Assembly (NCBI RefSeq): GCF_041729615.1
Contig: NZ_CP154874.1
Coordinates: 1,927,001-1,991,000 of the forward strand
DNA from: Pseudomonas alcaligenes
Lineage (GTDB): Bacteria > Pseudomonadota > Gammaproteobacteria > Pseudomonadales > Pseudomonadaceae
Length of the DNA: 64,000 nucleotides
Reading direction: 5' to 3'
The translations under genes were made by a program, and so were the position numbers. Of this stretch, positions 30,637-39,251 are shown piece after piece (positions within the stretch are counted from its first letter, which is position 1; each line of letters begins with the position of its first letter). Below the pieces are notes generated by a model. It saw only the letters and a program-made list of their open reading frames with translations, had not been told where the DNA came from and made no database searches.

Positions 30637-33006
30637 CTAATCTATCCGTGTCTGCCGGAGGCGCAGCGCATTGAAGACTACCGACGCAGAGCTAACGCTC
30701 ATCGCCAGGGCGGCAATCAACGGTGACAGCAAGTGCCCCGTCAGCGGGTACAGCAGCCCAGCCGCCAAAGGGATTCCCATCGCGTTGTAGAGGAACGCAA
30801 ACGCCAGGTTCTGCCGCATGTTCTTCACCGTGGCCACCGACAGGGTGCGTGCTCGCAGGATGCCCATCAGGTCGCCCTTGACGAGGGTCACCTGAGCGCT
30901 GTTCATGGCCACGTCGGTGCCCGTCCCCATGGCAATACCCACGTCTGACCGGGCCAGGGCCGGCGCATCGTTGATCCCGTCACCGGCCATGGCAACACGT
31001 CGACCATAGCCCTGCAGATCGGCGACCAGCTTCTCCTTGTCCTGCGGTTTGACCTCCCCATGTACTTCTTCGATCCCCAGCTGCCTGGCGACGGCTTTTG
31101 CCGTCGTCAGGCCATCGCCGGTGGCCATGATGACTTTCACATCCTCGCTTTGCAGTCTGGAAACCGCCTGTTGGGAGGTTGGCTTGATTGGATCGGAAAC
31201 GGCTAGAAGACCTGCCAGGCTGCTATCAATTGCCAGATAGATAATGCTGATGCCCTCTAGGCGCAGCTGCTCGGCACGATTGTGCAACGGGGTAATGTCG
31301 ACGCCAGCATCAGCCATCAAGGCCGTGTTGCCTAGCTGCAATTGATGACCATCGACCAGCCCTCTCACACCAATACCAGAGCCAGACTCGAAGGTTTCCG
31401 GCTTCGCCAAGGCGAGCCCTACGCTGCGGGCATGATCGACGATGGCGTGAGCCAGCGGGTGCTCGCTGCCCTGGTCGAGGCTAGCGGCCAGGCGCAGCAC
31501 CTCGCGGGGGTCATAGGCACCGGTGCCTTCCGCACTATGGAATACCGGGCGTCCTTCGGTCAGCGTTCCGGTTTTGTCGACAATGAGCGTGTCGATCTTG
31601 CAGAGGTTCTCGATAGCGCTGGCATCACGGAACAGCACACCGCTGCTGGCCGCCTTGCCCGTCGCGACCATGACCGACATCGGCGTCGCCAGCCCCAGGG
31701 CGCAGGGGCAGGCGATGATCAACACCGCCACGGCATTGATCAGGCCGAATACCCAGCCTGACTCCGGCCCGAATAGCCCCCAGCCGAAGAAGGTCAGGAT
31801 CGCGATCAGGATCACCCCAATCACGAAATATCCCGCCACGGCATCGGCCATGCGCTGCATGGGCGCCTTGGAGCGCTGGGCTTTGGCCACCATCTGCACG
31901 ATCTGCGACAGCATGGTTTCGGCGCCGACCTTCTGCGCCTCCATCACCAGGCTGCCATGGGTATTCAGGGTGGCGCCTATAAGGGAGTCGCCTGCCCGCT
32001 TGGTCACGGGTAGCGGCTCGCCGGTGAGCATCGACTCGTCGACCGCGCTCTCGCCCTCCAGCACCGTGCCATCCACTGGGACTTTCTCACCCGGACGTAC
32101 ACGCAGGTGGTCGCCCTGATGGACGTGGGTGAGAGGAATATCTTCCTCCTGGCCGTCGGGCAGGATGCGCCGCGCTGTCTTCGGGGCCAGCCCCAGCAGC
32201 GATTTGATAGCAGCAGAAGTCTGCGAGCGAGCCTTGAGTTCGAGCATCTGCCCCAAAAGCGTGAGCGAGATAATCACCGCAGCAGCCTCGAAATAGACGC
32301 CGATGCGGCCATCCTGGACGAAGGCTGCCGGAAACCATTGCGGTACCAAGGTAGCGAACACACTGTAGAGATAGGCAGCTGCCGTTCCCAAACCAATCAG
32401 GGTCCACATGTTGGGGCTACGGTGACGAATGGAGTCGATGCCGCGGGTAAAGAATACCCAGCCGCCCCATAGCGTCACCGGCGTCGCCAGAACCAGCTCA
32501 ACCCAGTTCTGGGTCGTACCATGGAACAACTGCAAGGAGTGGCCAGCCATCGCCAGTACCGTGACGATGACGGTCAACGGCAGGGTCCACCAGAATCGCC
32601 GCGAGAAGTCTTTCAGCTCCGGATTTTCTTCCTCTTCCAGCTCTGGGATGACAGGTTCCAACGTCATCCCGCAGATCGGACAATTCCCTGGAGTCGGCTG
32701 GCGGATCTGCGGGTGCATCGGACAGGTGTATTCGGCGCCCTGACTCGCTGGAGCCGCTGGCTGCGGCGCAGCGGCAGGCTGGTTATGCCCTGCATGCGCC
32801 TGGTGGCTCATGTATTGATGGGGACTGGCCTGGAATTTCTCCAGGCACTTGCCACTGCAGAAACGATAGTTCTGCCCCTCAAAACTCAACCGATAAGGGC
32901 TGTCGGGCTTGACCTCCATCCCACATACCGGATCGTGATGACTGTCCGAGTGCCCGTGCGAGTGATTGGCATGATCCTGATCGTGCTGGCTGGAGGGGCT
33001 GTGCAT
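30637..33006 (-). CDS. Cu+-exporting P1B-type ATPase CopA
   Basis: A 789-aa P-type ATPase pumping Cu(I) from the cytoplasm. The N-terminus has no HMA domain: it has a His-rich start, a YHS domain ([19 protein letters not shown]) and a heavy-metal-binding segment ([18 protein letters not shown]). Catalytic parts are complete: TGEP, the transmembrane CPC in ACPCALG, DKTGT and [10 protein letters not shown]. The C-terminal copper motif [15 protein letters not shown] is also present. It follows the DUF2933 gene by 5 nt. The symbol is left blank to avoid confusion with the oxidase copA. Confidence 0.95.
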   Translation of the reverse strand: MHSPSSQHDQDHANHSHGHSDSHHDPVCGMEVKPDSPYRLSFEGQNYRFCSGKCLEKFQASPHQYMSHQAHAGHNQPAAAPQPAAPASQGAEYTCPMHPQIRQPTPGNCPICGMTLEPVIPELEEEENPELKDFSRRFWWTLPLTVIVTVLAMAGHSLQLFHGTTQNWVELVLATPVTLWGGWVFFTRGIDSIRHRSPNMWTLIGLGTAAAYLYSVFATLVPQWFPAAFVQDGRIGVYFEAAAVIISLTLLGQMLELKARSQTSAAIKSLLGLAPKTARRILPDGQEEDIPLTHVHQGDHLRVRPGEKVPVDGTVLEGESAVDESMLTGEPLPVTKRAGDSLIGATLNTHGSLVMEAQKVGAETMLSQIVQMVAKAQRSKAPMQRMADAVAGYFVIGVILIAILTFFGWGLFGPESGWVFGLINAVAVLIIACPCALGLATPMSVMVATGKAASSGVLFRDASAIENLCKIDTLIVDKTGTLTEGRPVFHSAEGTGAYDPREVLRLAASLDQGSEHPLAHAIVDHARSVGLALAKPETFESGSGIGVRGLVDGHQLQLGNTALMADAGVDITPLHNRAEQLRLEGISIIYLAIDSSLAGLLAVSDPIKPTSQQAVSRLQSEDVKVIMATGDGLTTAKAVARQLGIEEVHGEVKPQDKEKLVADLQGYGRRVAMAGDGINDAPALARSDVGIAMGTGTDVAMNSAQVTLVKGDLMGILRARTLSVATVKNMRQNLAFAFLYNAMGIPLAAGLLYPLTGHLLSPLIAALAMSVSSASVVFNALRLRQTRID

Positions 33007-33011
33007 ACGGG

Positions 33012-33260
33012 CTATGTCCTATTGTCGTCCTTGGAAGCGGCAGAGCTGCCGGAATGGGAGTGGCCACCGTGATTGTGGCCAAACAGATGCATCAGCGGGC
33101 ACAACAGCAGGATCAGGTATGGCAAGGCCTGCGAAAGATAGCCGTAATGCTCTCGCGCCACGTAGAAGACGCCGATGACAGCCAACATGATCAGCACGAT
33201 ACCGAACCGGCTCCTCCAGAAGGGTGGTTCAGTGGTACCAGGGTGATGAGAGTGGTCCAT
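33012..33260 (-). CDS. Small membrane protein, DUF2933
   Basis: An 82-aa protein with a His-rich start (MDHSHHP), two hydrophobic helices (residues about 18-35 and 46-60) and a His-rich C-terminus ([12 protein letters not shown]). DUF2933 proteins often accompany copper ATPases. It is read into the ATPase gene with a 5-nt gap, so it probably serves in the same export step, perhaps by holding copper at the membrane. The exact role is not known. Confidence 0.8.
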   Translation of the reverse strand: MDHSHHPGTTEPPFWRSRFGIVLIMLAVIGVFYVAREHYGYLSQALPYLILLLCPLMHLFGHNHGGHSHSGSSAASKDDNRT

Positions 33261-33304
33261 GACAATAGCCTCGATTCGACGGTATTGGGATCAGCATAGG
33301 TGGC

Positions 33305-33484
33305 TCAAGCCAGGCAGAGTTGACGCTCATCAATAGAGTCCGGCGCACGGTCACATTGACTGAGATAAAGCGCGACACCGACACGGCGCCGCCAGGCCAA
33401 AGGAGCAATCACGAAAGGCCTGAAAGTGGGGATAGTGCCTTGGCCACGAAATACCGCACACGCTAATACCTCAGCGGTTTCCAT
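33305..33484 (-). CDS. Possible small protein, 59 aa, function unknown
   Basis: An ATG at 33484 has a good Shine-Dalgarno (AAGGAGA, 9 nt upstream). The frame reads METAEVLACAVFRGQGT and ends CLA, with no signal or membrane segment clearly visible and no family I know. It lies between copR and the DUF2933 gene on the latter's strand and may be the operon's first gene. Support is the ribosome site and position only. Confidence 0.35.
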   Translation of the reverse strand: METAEVLACAVFRGQGTIPTFRPFVIAPLAWRRRVGVALYLSQCDRAPDSIDERQLCLA

Positions 33485-33601
33485 GGGAGCAGTCTCCTTC
33501 AGAAGGCAGTGGCGGGCAGCGCCAGTTCGGGGCGGAGCACGCAAGCCAGTATCCATGCCTGCACCCTAGACAAGTGAGCCTGTCGGCGACCTGAAGCCAG
33601 G

Positions 33602-33617
33602 ATTACATTTTCGTAAG
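33602..33617. promoter_or_regulatory. CopR-box-like site before copR
   Basis: ATTACATTTTCGTAAG keeps one full half of the box (ATTACA) and has a near match in the other (CGTAAG where the copA site has TGTCAG). It lies 63 bp upstream of the copR start and would allow autoregulation. Confidence 0.55.
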
Positions 33618-33679
33618 CTTCTGGTTGGTCACCCTGTTTGCCTGCACACTCGGGTCATGTCACATCAGGATCCGCGCGC

Positions 33680-34357
33680 ATGAAACTACTGGTAGCCGAA
33701 GACGAGCCCAAAACTGGGGCCTACCTGCAGCAAGGGCTTACCGAGGCTGGGTTCACCGTCGACCGGGTCATGACCGGCACAGATGCACTCCAGCACGCAT
33801 TGAGCGAGGCTTATGACCTGCTGATCCTGGACGTGATGATGCCGGGCCTGGACGGCTGGCAAGTACTGCGCATGGTGCGAGCAGCAGGCAAGGATGTTCC
33901 GGTGTTATTCCTGACCGCACGTGACGGTGTGGAGGATCGCGTCAAAGGCCTGGAGCTTGGCGCGGACGACTACCTGATCAAGCCCTTTGCTTTCTCGGAG
34001 CTACTGGCCCGGGTCAGAACGCTGCTGCGCAGAGGCAATGGCTCGCCCACCCCGACCACCATGAAAATCGCCGACCTGGAAGTCGACCTGATGAGGCGCC
34101 GCGCTATCCGTGGCGGGAAGCGCATCGATCTGACCGCGAAGGAGTTCTCATTGTTGGAGCTGCTGCTGCGGCGGCGTGGCGAGATCTTGCCCAAGTCGAT
34201 GATTGCCTCTCAGGTATGGGACATGAACTTCGACAGCGACACCAATGTCATCGAGGTTGCCGTACGCCGGCTGCGCGCCAAGATTGACGACGACTTCGAG
34301 CTCAAGCTGATCCATACCGCTCGCGGCATGGGCTACATGATGGATGCGCCGGAGTGA
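33680..34357 (+). CDS. copR: Copper response regulator CopR (OmpR family)
   Basis: A 225-aa two-component regulator. Its receiver domain has the phospho-acceptor Asp in [14 protein letters not shown], with acidic pocket AEDEPK and Lys in LIKPFAF. The OmpR/PhoB winged helix ([29 protein letters not shown]) is at the C-terminus. I chose the ATG at 33680 because MKLLVAEDE is the family start. It overlaps copS by 4 nt and is the likely binder of the CTGACA-N5-GTAAT boxes in this island. Confidence 0.93.
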   Translation: MKLLVAEDEPKTGAYLQQGLTEAGFTVDRVMTGTDALQHALSEAYDLLILDVMMPGLDGWQVLRMVRAAGKDVPVLFLTARDGVEDRVKGLELGADDYLIKPFAFSELLARVRTLLRRGNGSPTPTTMKIADLEVDLMRRRAIRGGKRIDLTAKEFSLLELLLRRRGEILPKSMIASQVWDMNFDSDTNVIEVAVRRLRAKIDDDFELKLIHTARGMGYMMDAPE

Positions 34358-35742
34358 GGATCACCCATCTTTCGCTGACCGCGCGCATGAGCCTGATGTT
34401 CATGTCCGTGGTGATTGCAGTCCTGGCCGCAGCGGGACTGGGTTTCAACATGCTCAGCCAACACCACTTCAAGATGCTCGATCAGCAGACGCTGGGCGAG
34501 AAACTCGAATCAACCCGGTACATCCTCAGCAATGCCGGCAATGGAGCAAGCCTTGCCGCCGAGTTGCCGCAACTGCGGGCCTTACTGGGAGCCCATCAGG
34601 ATCTGACGGCGACCATTCTCGCCAGCGATGGTGCCGTGCTTTTTTCCGCTCCCGCGGCAGTCGAGATTCCCGACAGGTTCAGACGAGCCGCAAATGCCAG
34701 AATGTGGAACTGGCAAGACGGCGAGCACAAATACCAAGGTGTGACCGCCGAGATCCCGGTTCACGGGCAACCCCAACCACTCACCGCGATACTCGCTCTC
34801 GACGTCACCAGTCACGCACACTTTCTCGACACGCTGCAACGCTGGTTCTGGATTGGCCTGACGCTCAGCGCCCTGGTCAGTGCCGCGCTGGGCTGGGCAG
34901 TCGCGCGAAGCGGCCTCAGCCCGCTGCGCCAAGTCACGCAGGTCGCCACCTCGATCTCCGCCCGATCGCTACAGGAGCGCATCCCCCTGGGACAGGTGCC
35001 ACAGGAGCTTCAGCAACTGGTTCTGTCCTTCAACGCGATGCTGGACCGGCTGGAAGACTCCTTCGTCCGGCTCTCCAATTTCTCGGCTGACATTGCCCAC
35101 GAGCTACGAACCCCTCTCAGTAACCTGATGACTCACACCGAGGTCGTGCTGAGTCAGAAGCGAAATAATGAGGCCTACGAGGAAAACCTGTACGCCAATC
35201 TGGATGACTTGAAGCGCATGTCCCGAATGATCGACGACATGCTGTTTCTGGCCAAGGCCGATAACGGCCTGATCGTCCCGGAACAGAGCGACATCGAGCT
35301 GGCGGACGTTGCCGCCAAGCTGACCGAGTACTACCGCCTGCTGGCCGAAGAGCGTGACATCCGACTTTCTGTAACGGGTACAGGCCGAGTGCGTGGTGAT
35401 CGGCTGATGCTTGATCGTGCGATCTCCAACCTGCTGTCCAATGCCCTGCGCTATACGCCTGAGGGGAAGACGATTTCGCTGCGGATCCGCCAGACAGCGG
35501 ACACAACCAGTCTAAGCATCGAAAACCCAGGCGGCACAATCGCTCCAGAGCACTTGGAGAAGCTCTTCGACCGCTTTTACCGGGTCGATCCCGCCCGGCG
35601 CGAGGGAGGCCCGAGCAATGCAGGCCTCGGCCTTGCCATCACCCGCTCCATCATCGAGGCCCACAAAGGCCGCATCTGGTGCACTTCGGTAGAGGGCCTC
35701 ACAGGCTTTCACATCGAGCTTCCTCGGCTCTCTCCCTCCTAG
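34354..35742 (+). CDS. copS: Copper sensor histidine kinase CopS
   Basis: A 462-aa inner-membrane kinase with a GTG start overlapping the copR stop (GTGA). TM1 lies at about 12-33 and a periplasmic sensing region runs to about 165. TM2 is followed by HAMP. The HisKA phospho-site is [13 protein letters not shown], and the ATPase boxes are present ([23 protein letters not shown] and [10 protein letters not shown]). In this family periplasmic copper triggers phosphorylation of CopR. The heavy-metal-sensor family gives the assignment; adjacency supports it. Confidence 0.93.
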   Translation: MRITHLSLTARMSLMFMSVVIAVLAAAGLGFNMLSQHHFKMLDQQTLGEKLESTRYILSNAGNGASLAAELPQLRALLGAHQDLTATILASDGAVLFSAPAAVEIPDRFRRAANARMWNWQDGEHKYQGVTAEIPVHGQPQPLTAILALDVTSHAHFLDTLQRWFWIGLTLSALVSAALGWAVARSGLSPLRQVTQVATSISARSLQERIPLGQVPQELQQLVLSFNAMLDRLEDSFVRLSNFSADIAHELRTPLSNLMTHTEVVLSQKRNNEAYEENLYANLDDLKRMSRMIDDMLFLAKADNGLIVPEQSDIELADVAAKLTEYYRLLAEERDIRLSVTGTGRVRGDRLMLDRAISNLLSNALRYTPEGKTISLRIRQTADTTSLSIENPGGTIAPEHLEKLFDRFYRVDPARREGGPSNAGLGLAITRSIIEAHKGRIWCTSVEGLTGFHIELPRLSPS

Positions 35743-36033
35743 CGGATGGCTGTGCAGCCAAGCGCACATGACCCCTAATGAAGTTGGCTCTGCACCGGTG
35801 GAGCACCTGCATATATTCGGGTATGTGGCTTACGCCTATGTCTGCGCACGAATGGCGTTTTCCGTAAGCACTCGCCGCACCGAAGACGACTGTCTCTATG
35901 GGGCCAAGCTGGCAGTCGCCGATTTCTTTTTCAGCCGCCTATTGCCACAAACTTAGGACTGGAAGCCTGCATTCGAGCGGGTAGCTCATCCCTCTATGGA
36001 CTTTCCGCTGAACAGTTCTGACGATTAAGCGTG
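35743..36033. other. Stretch after copS with no recognisable gene
   Basis: A 62-codon plus-strand frame (35768-35956) has no ribosome site and no family resemblance, so I do not call it. Nothing else is evident up to the terminator at 36034. Confidence 0.5.
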
Positions 36034-36066
36034 AGCGCGGTCTAGATACTGGAGACCGCGCTTTTT
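36034..36066 (+). terminator. Strong hairpin terminator downstream of copRS
   Basis: AGCGCGGTCT and AGACCGCGCT form a perfect 10-bp stem around a 9-nt loop, followed by TTTTT. It is the first strong terminator after copS, 290 bp past its stop. Confidence 0.85.
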
Positions 36067-36074
36067 CAACCGTG

Positions 36075-36113
36075 GCACTGCAGAGACGATCATAGGACTG
36101 AAAATCCTATAGT
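36075..36113. repeat. Imperfect 39-40 bp repeat, copy 1, with a near-palindrome
   Basis: It starts GCACTGCAGA and contains ATCATAGGA-N7-TCCTATAGT, a near-palindrome. A related sequence stands at 36932-36971 in the same orientation. The pair brackets the hypothetical gene 36134-36790. Confidence 0.6.
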
Positions 36114-36133
36114 CCACAGCCCCAGACATACAC

Positions 36134-36790
36134 TCAGAGCTCCTTCACCTTCTTCAACGCATGCAACCCATGCAGCGCTTCATCCCAAAGGTAACCACCC
36201 AGCTTCGAGATACTGGTAAACCACTCACTGCGTACGCCATCAATCAGCAGAATAACTCGACGATTGCTAACGAAGTCGCCATCAAAACTCATGGAGTAAT
36301 CGTCAATCTGAAGCCTGCCACCTGGCTCGATCATTGAGGAGGCTGCAATACCATCGGCAAAGGCATTGCCAGCGGTTTGGTATTCATCAATACCATCGTC
36401 CGTGCTGGCGTATGCATACAACTGCCTACGGAGGTAGGTGACAGACTGATCGGTGCGATTCAGCAACCAGACCGGCTGCTTATCCGAGCAACGTGAAAAG
36501 AACGGTATTGCCAAGTAAAGCCCTTCAGGCGCTTCCTGCTCATAGGCATGCAAGTTCGCATGGGCGATAAGGTCCGCCACCTGTGAGCGGCGCGCGGAAA
36601 GCACATCAAAAGCATCGTCATCCATTCTGGGGCGGCACCCGAGAAAGGACTCTAGGGCGTCGCATGCCGACGTCAGCCGCGCGTACCGAGCCAACTCATC
36701 TGCATGCTTCTGCACCACTTGCGGATGGCATTTATCCGCAAGGCGCGAGGCCAAGCCCATAACCTCATCGTGAATGGGTCTACGAAACAC
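36134..36790 (-). CDS. Hypothetical protein, 218 aa
   Basis: I do not recognise a family. The product (GTG start) is soluble, mixed alpha/beta in appearance, with no signal peptide or membrane segment. The first half is helical (VMGLASRLADKCHPQVVQKH); the second is hydrophobic-patterned (RLQIDDYSMSFDG, RRVILLIDGVRSEW). Codon use looks less GC-extreme than the chromosomal genes, as expected for island cargo. It lies alone between two related palindromic repeats. Nothing nearby indicates a function. Confidence 0.6.
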   Translation of the reverse strand: MFRRPIHDEVMGLASRLADKCHPQVVQKHADELARYARLTSACDALESFLGCRPRMDDDAFDVLSARRSQVADLIAHANLHAYEQEAPEGLYLAIPFFSRCSDKQPVWLLNRTDQSVTYLRRQLYAYASTDDGIDEYQTAGNAFADGIAASSMIEPGGRLQIDDYSMSFDGDFVSNRRVILLIDGVRSEWFTSISKLGGYLWDEALHGLHALKKVKEL

Positions 36791-36931
36791 TTGATACTCC
36801 TTGATACCCAGCGCTCAAATCAGGCAACGCCCGAATAGGCATGAGCTAGATCTATGCAGAACGATGCAGGTAGTGACCAGTCTTTGATACTGATTCTGGC
36901 TCAAACGGTAGACACAATTTTCCTCCCGCCA

Positions 36932-36971
36932 GCACTGCAGAAGCGACCATAGGATCAAAAGTCCTATGGTC
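36932..36971. repeat. Imperfect 39-40 bp repeat, copy 2, with a perfect palindrome
   Basis: It starts GCACTGCAGA and contains GACCATAGGA-TCAAAAG-TCCTATGGTC, a perfect 10-bp inverted repeat. It is about 142 bp upstream of the 36134-36790 gene. Copy 1 stands beyond the other end of that gene. Confidence 0.65.
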
Positions 36972-36980
36972 ATTTCAGGC

Positions 36981-37006
36981 AAAAAAATGCCGGTCACTTG
37001 ACCGGC
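36981..37006 (-). terminator. Terminator of the alpA-like gene
   Basis: On the minus strand, GCCGGTC-AAGT-GACCGGC is followed by ATTTTTTT. It starts 7 bp after the alpA-like stop codon. Confidence 0.88.
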
Positions 37007-37013
37007 CTCTTTG

Positions 37014-37196
37014 CTATCTCGCTGCAGCGGCGCTGGTTATCCAGTCGTCGACTTCGTGCTGAAGCCAGCGGCTTGCTCGACCTATCTTCACCTGTCTCGG
37101 GAAGGCACCCTCTCGGATACGGCAGTAGATAGTTTTACGACTCAATCCGACTTTGCGGCTAACCGCATTGAAGTCCAAAAGGATCATCTCAGACAT
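37014..37196 (-). CDS. AlpA-family DNA-binding protein (excisionase-like)
   Basis: A 60-aa winged-helix protein of the AlpA/excisionase type: SRKVGLSRKTIYCRIREGAF (HTH) then RASRWLQHEVDDWI. Such proteins accompany P4-type integrases and control integrase expression or excision. I chose the ATG at 37196 because it follows a GGGAGG ribosome site. It is just downstream of the integrase on the same strand. Confidence 0.88.
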   Translation of the reverse strand: MSEMILLDFNAVSRKVGLSRKTIYCRIREGAFPRQVKIGRASRWLQHEVDDWITSAAAAR

Positions 37197-37438
37197 ATCC
37201 CACCTCCCAGAAAGAGAGGCTGATGGATTCATGTGGGCACTGCGGTGGTAATGCGTTCCTCATAGCTGACTGCTCTGCCGGATCGTGCCTTCAAGGCATT
37301 AGTTCTACTTTTCCAATTCCGCTGCGCATCAAGTAGACAACATCACAGCAGCAAACCTAGAGGCTCCGGATAACCTCACACCTGTATATTTCCACAGCAA
37401 CCCAGGTCGCGCAACAAAATACTTGACTTTTCTGAAAC

Positions 37439-38902
37439 TTATCCAATTTCGAACAAATCTAGCTGTTCTGCTTGATGCTCATCCTCATCAGAGCTATCGA
37501 GCAGACGACTCAGCGCAGCATCGAAAGTCTCCATGGTCGGACGCATCTGGGGCAATTTCGCTTCAGGGTTATTGCGATAGTGCGTAACGACAACACCTGT
37601 TTGCCCGTGTGACTGCAACGCGTCACTATCGAAATCCTTGATGCCGTTACGCTGCATGAACTGCGTGCATGTGCGCCGAATATCACGTGGGCTAAATTTT
37701 GGGATGGGCTGGCCGTTCATTTTGGCGTGGTCAGTAGCGAGCCACTCGCTCACAGCATGAGACAAACTGGACGCGTGAATCGGCTTTTGTCCACCAACAC
37801 TCCAAGGGTATACGGCCCCTGGTGACTGCAGGGCACGAACCTGTTCAAGTACCTGCAAGGCCCTGCTGCTTAAGGGAACGAAGTGAGCACGCTTTTTACT
37901 ACCACGCCCTTTGCTATCGATGATCTTCAAGTACTTCTTTTGAAGGTTGTAGCTGGTCCAAGGCTCACGGATAAACTGGAGGGGACGCTGCCCTGCAGTA
38001 GCAAAAGCAAAGTGAAAGACGCGCGCCATAATCGCACCAACCGAATCGACCTTGGTGATGGTGTACCAGAATTGTTTAAGTTCCTTATCAGTGAGAGCGC
38101 GCTCACCAGGTTTTGACGTGTTCGGGACAGTCACTGGATCCGCCGGATTCATCTGAAGTCCGTAGCTTTTAGTACTGCTTCGGTCGATATGATGCTCAGC
38201 TTTTAGACCAAAATTGAAAGCAGCCACGAGAAACGAACGAACCTTGCCCGCCTGACGCCTAGCTCCTCTGTCCCAGATTGGTTTCAGCAGAAGATTCACA
38301 TGCTCCGGCCTGACATCCTTGGCCTTCATATTCATGATGTCGAGCCGTTCCTCTTGGCCTTCCTTGCTCACGGCTACAACTTTCTCGCCTTCCAGATCCT
38401 TAGACAGCACACGCTCAAACTCCTTGATCTGCGCAGCTGAAACACCATCACGGCGACGGTCTTCGATGTAATCCCGAAACAATTCAGACAAAGTGCCTTT
38501 TGAAGCCTCTATTGCAGCAAGTCGCTGCTGCTCATGCAGCTGGCGCTGGCGTTCGACTTGCTCGACCTCTTCCTCGGCAGCACATCTGGCTAGGTAAGCC
38601 TTGATATCACCATGCTCTGCCGCGATCTTTGCGTAACGTACCGCTTGCTCGCGAAGTTCAGTAAGTGAGAGACCGGGGCTCTTGGGTGTTTTCTTGAAGA
38701 CTCCTAGCTTGATCTTCTGGCCCCCGCCATCGCGGCGGCGGTAGTACCCTTCAACAGCTCCTGAAGCACGGCACTCGAACAGGATTGATCCACTACCTCG
38801 GCCTGGCAGTGAATCGGTGGCAGTCTGACCAGGCTTAAGCGCCTTCAGCTCCACATCTGTCAGAAATTTCCTACTACTCGCCTTGCCCGATGCCTCTGCC
38901 AT
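37439..38902 (-). CDS. P4-type site-specific tyrosine integrase of the island
   Basis: A 487-aa recombinase beginning MAEASGKASSRKFLTDVELK, with an arm-binding DUF4102-like N-terminus. The catalytic residues are seen as Arg in ATAGQRPLQFIREPW, HxxR in SPRDIRRTCTQFMQ (with Asp in place of the usual His), and HGQTG then VVTHY with the Tyr. It would catalyse integration at the tRNA. The start at 38902 matches the family; a GTG at 38971 is possible, in which case the 27-bp repeat would be coding. It lies at the end away from the tRNA. Confidence 0.9.
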   Translation of the reverse strand: MAEASGKASSRKFLTDVELKALKPGQTATDSLPGRGSGSILFECRASGAVEGYYRRRDGGGQKIKLGVFKKTPKSPGLSLTELREQAVRYAKIAAEHGDIKAYLARCAAEEEVEQVERQRQLHEQQRLAAIEASKGTLSELFRDYIEDRRRDGVSAAQIKEFERVLSKDLEGEKVVAVSKEGQEERLDIMNMKAKDVRPEHVNLLLKPIWDRGARRQAGKVRSFLVAAFNFGLKAEHHIDRSSTKSYGLQMNPADPVTVPNTSKPGERALTDKELKQFWYTITKVDSVGAIMARVFHFAFATAGQRPLQFIREPWTSYNLQKKYLKIIDSKGRGSKKRAHFVPLSSRALQVLEQVRALQSPGAVYPWSVGGQKPIHASSLSHAVSEWLATDHAKMNGQPIPKFSPRDIRRTCTQFMQRNGIKDFDSDALQSHGQTGVVVTHYRNNPEAKLPQMRPTMETFDAALSRLLDSSDEDEHQAEQLDLFEIG

Positions 38903-38905
38903 TTC

Positions 38906-38932
38906 TGCGTACCGTTTTGCGTACCGTTTCTT
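38906..38932 (+). repeat. Right copy of the 27-bp sequence (tandem TGCGTACCG units)
   Basis: Identical over 27 bp to 10047-10073 and in the same orientation, 124 bp before attR. It is directly upstream of the integrase start codon, so integrase binding here could also repress its own gene. Confidence 0.65.
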
Positions 38933-39056
38933 AGGGCATGACCGGCCATACCCAGAACCAAGGGGAAACACCTAACCCCTTGAATTTAGGATAACGCGCT
39001 AAATCGGCTTTTTTCGGGAGACGCTGGGAAACGACCAGAAACGTGCTTTTTACCGC

Positions 39057-39101
39057 CTCATAATCCTTTGGTCCACGGTTCGAGTCCGTGTGGGCCCACC
39101 A
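39057..39101 (+). repeat. attR: 45-bp direct repeat of the tRNA 3' end
   Basis: Exact copy of 9935-9979. It lacks the tRNA 5' half, so it is not a functional tRNA. It marks the distal end of the island. Confidence 0.92.
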
Positions 39102-39106
39102 CCTTC

Positions 39107-39130
39107 AAAGCCGCGCAATGCGCGGCTTTT
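39107..39130 (+). terminator. Original terminator of the tRNA gene, displaced by the island
   Basis: AAAGCCGCGC-AAT-GCGCGGCTTTT is a 10-bp stem with a T run, 5 bp after attR. Before island insertion it would have directly followed the tRNA. Confidence 0.85.
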
Positions 39131-39251
39131 GCGTAGGTGCAGCGGAGCAGGCATGTTCCATGCCCCGCCCTACGGCTCTTGAGGAGCCGAGGCCAACTGC
39201 ATAAATTATCGCAATCCCCCAGCACCCACTCAATTGCCAGGATGGTGATTC

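Larger units (their letters stand above)
9935..39101. mobile_element. Copper-resistance genomic island integrated in the tRNA gene
   Basis: The island is bounded by two identical 45-bp direct repeats, the 3' part of the tRNA (9935-9979) and its copy at 39057-39101. A P4-type integrase (37439-38902) and an AlpA-like excisionase candidate (37014-37196) lie at the distal end. Chromosomal sequence resumes after 39101 with what was probably the tRNA's original terminator. The cargo is almost entirely copper export, oxidation, chelation and sensing. No conjugation or replication genes are visible, so it is an integrative but probably not self-transmissible element. Confidence 0.9.

Noticed and set aside
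35768-35956. A 62-codon plus-strand frame after copS
   Set aside because: It has no ribosome-binding site, signal, domain or conserved look.
36815-36997. A 60-codon minus-strand frame over the palindromic repeat
   Set aside because: It runs through the repeat and the alpA terminator, which explain the sequence better.
39057-39101. A second tRNA gene
   Set aside because: Only the 3' half is present; there is no acceptor 5' strand or D arm. It is the attR copy.
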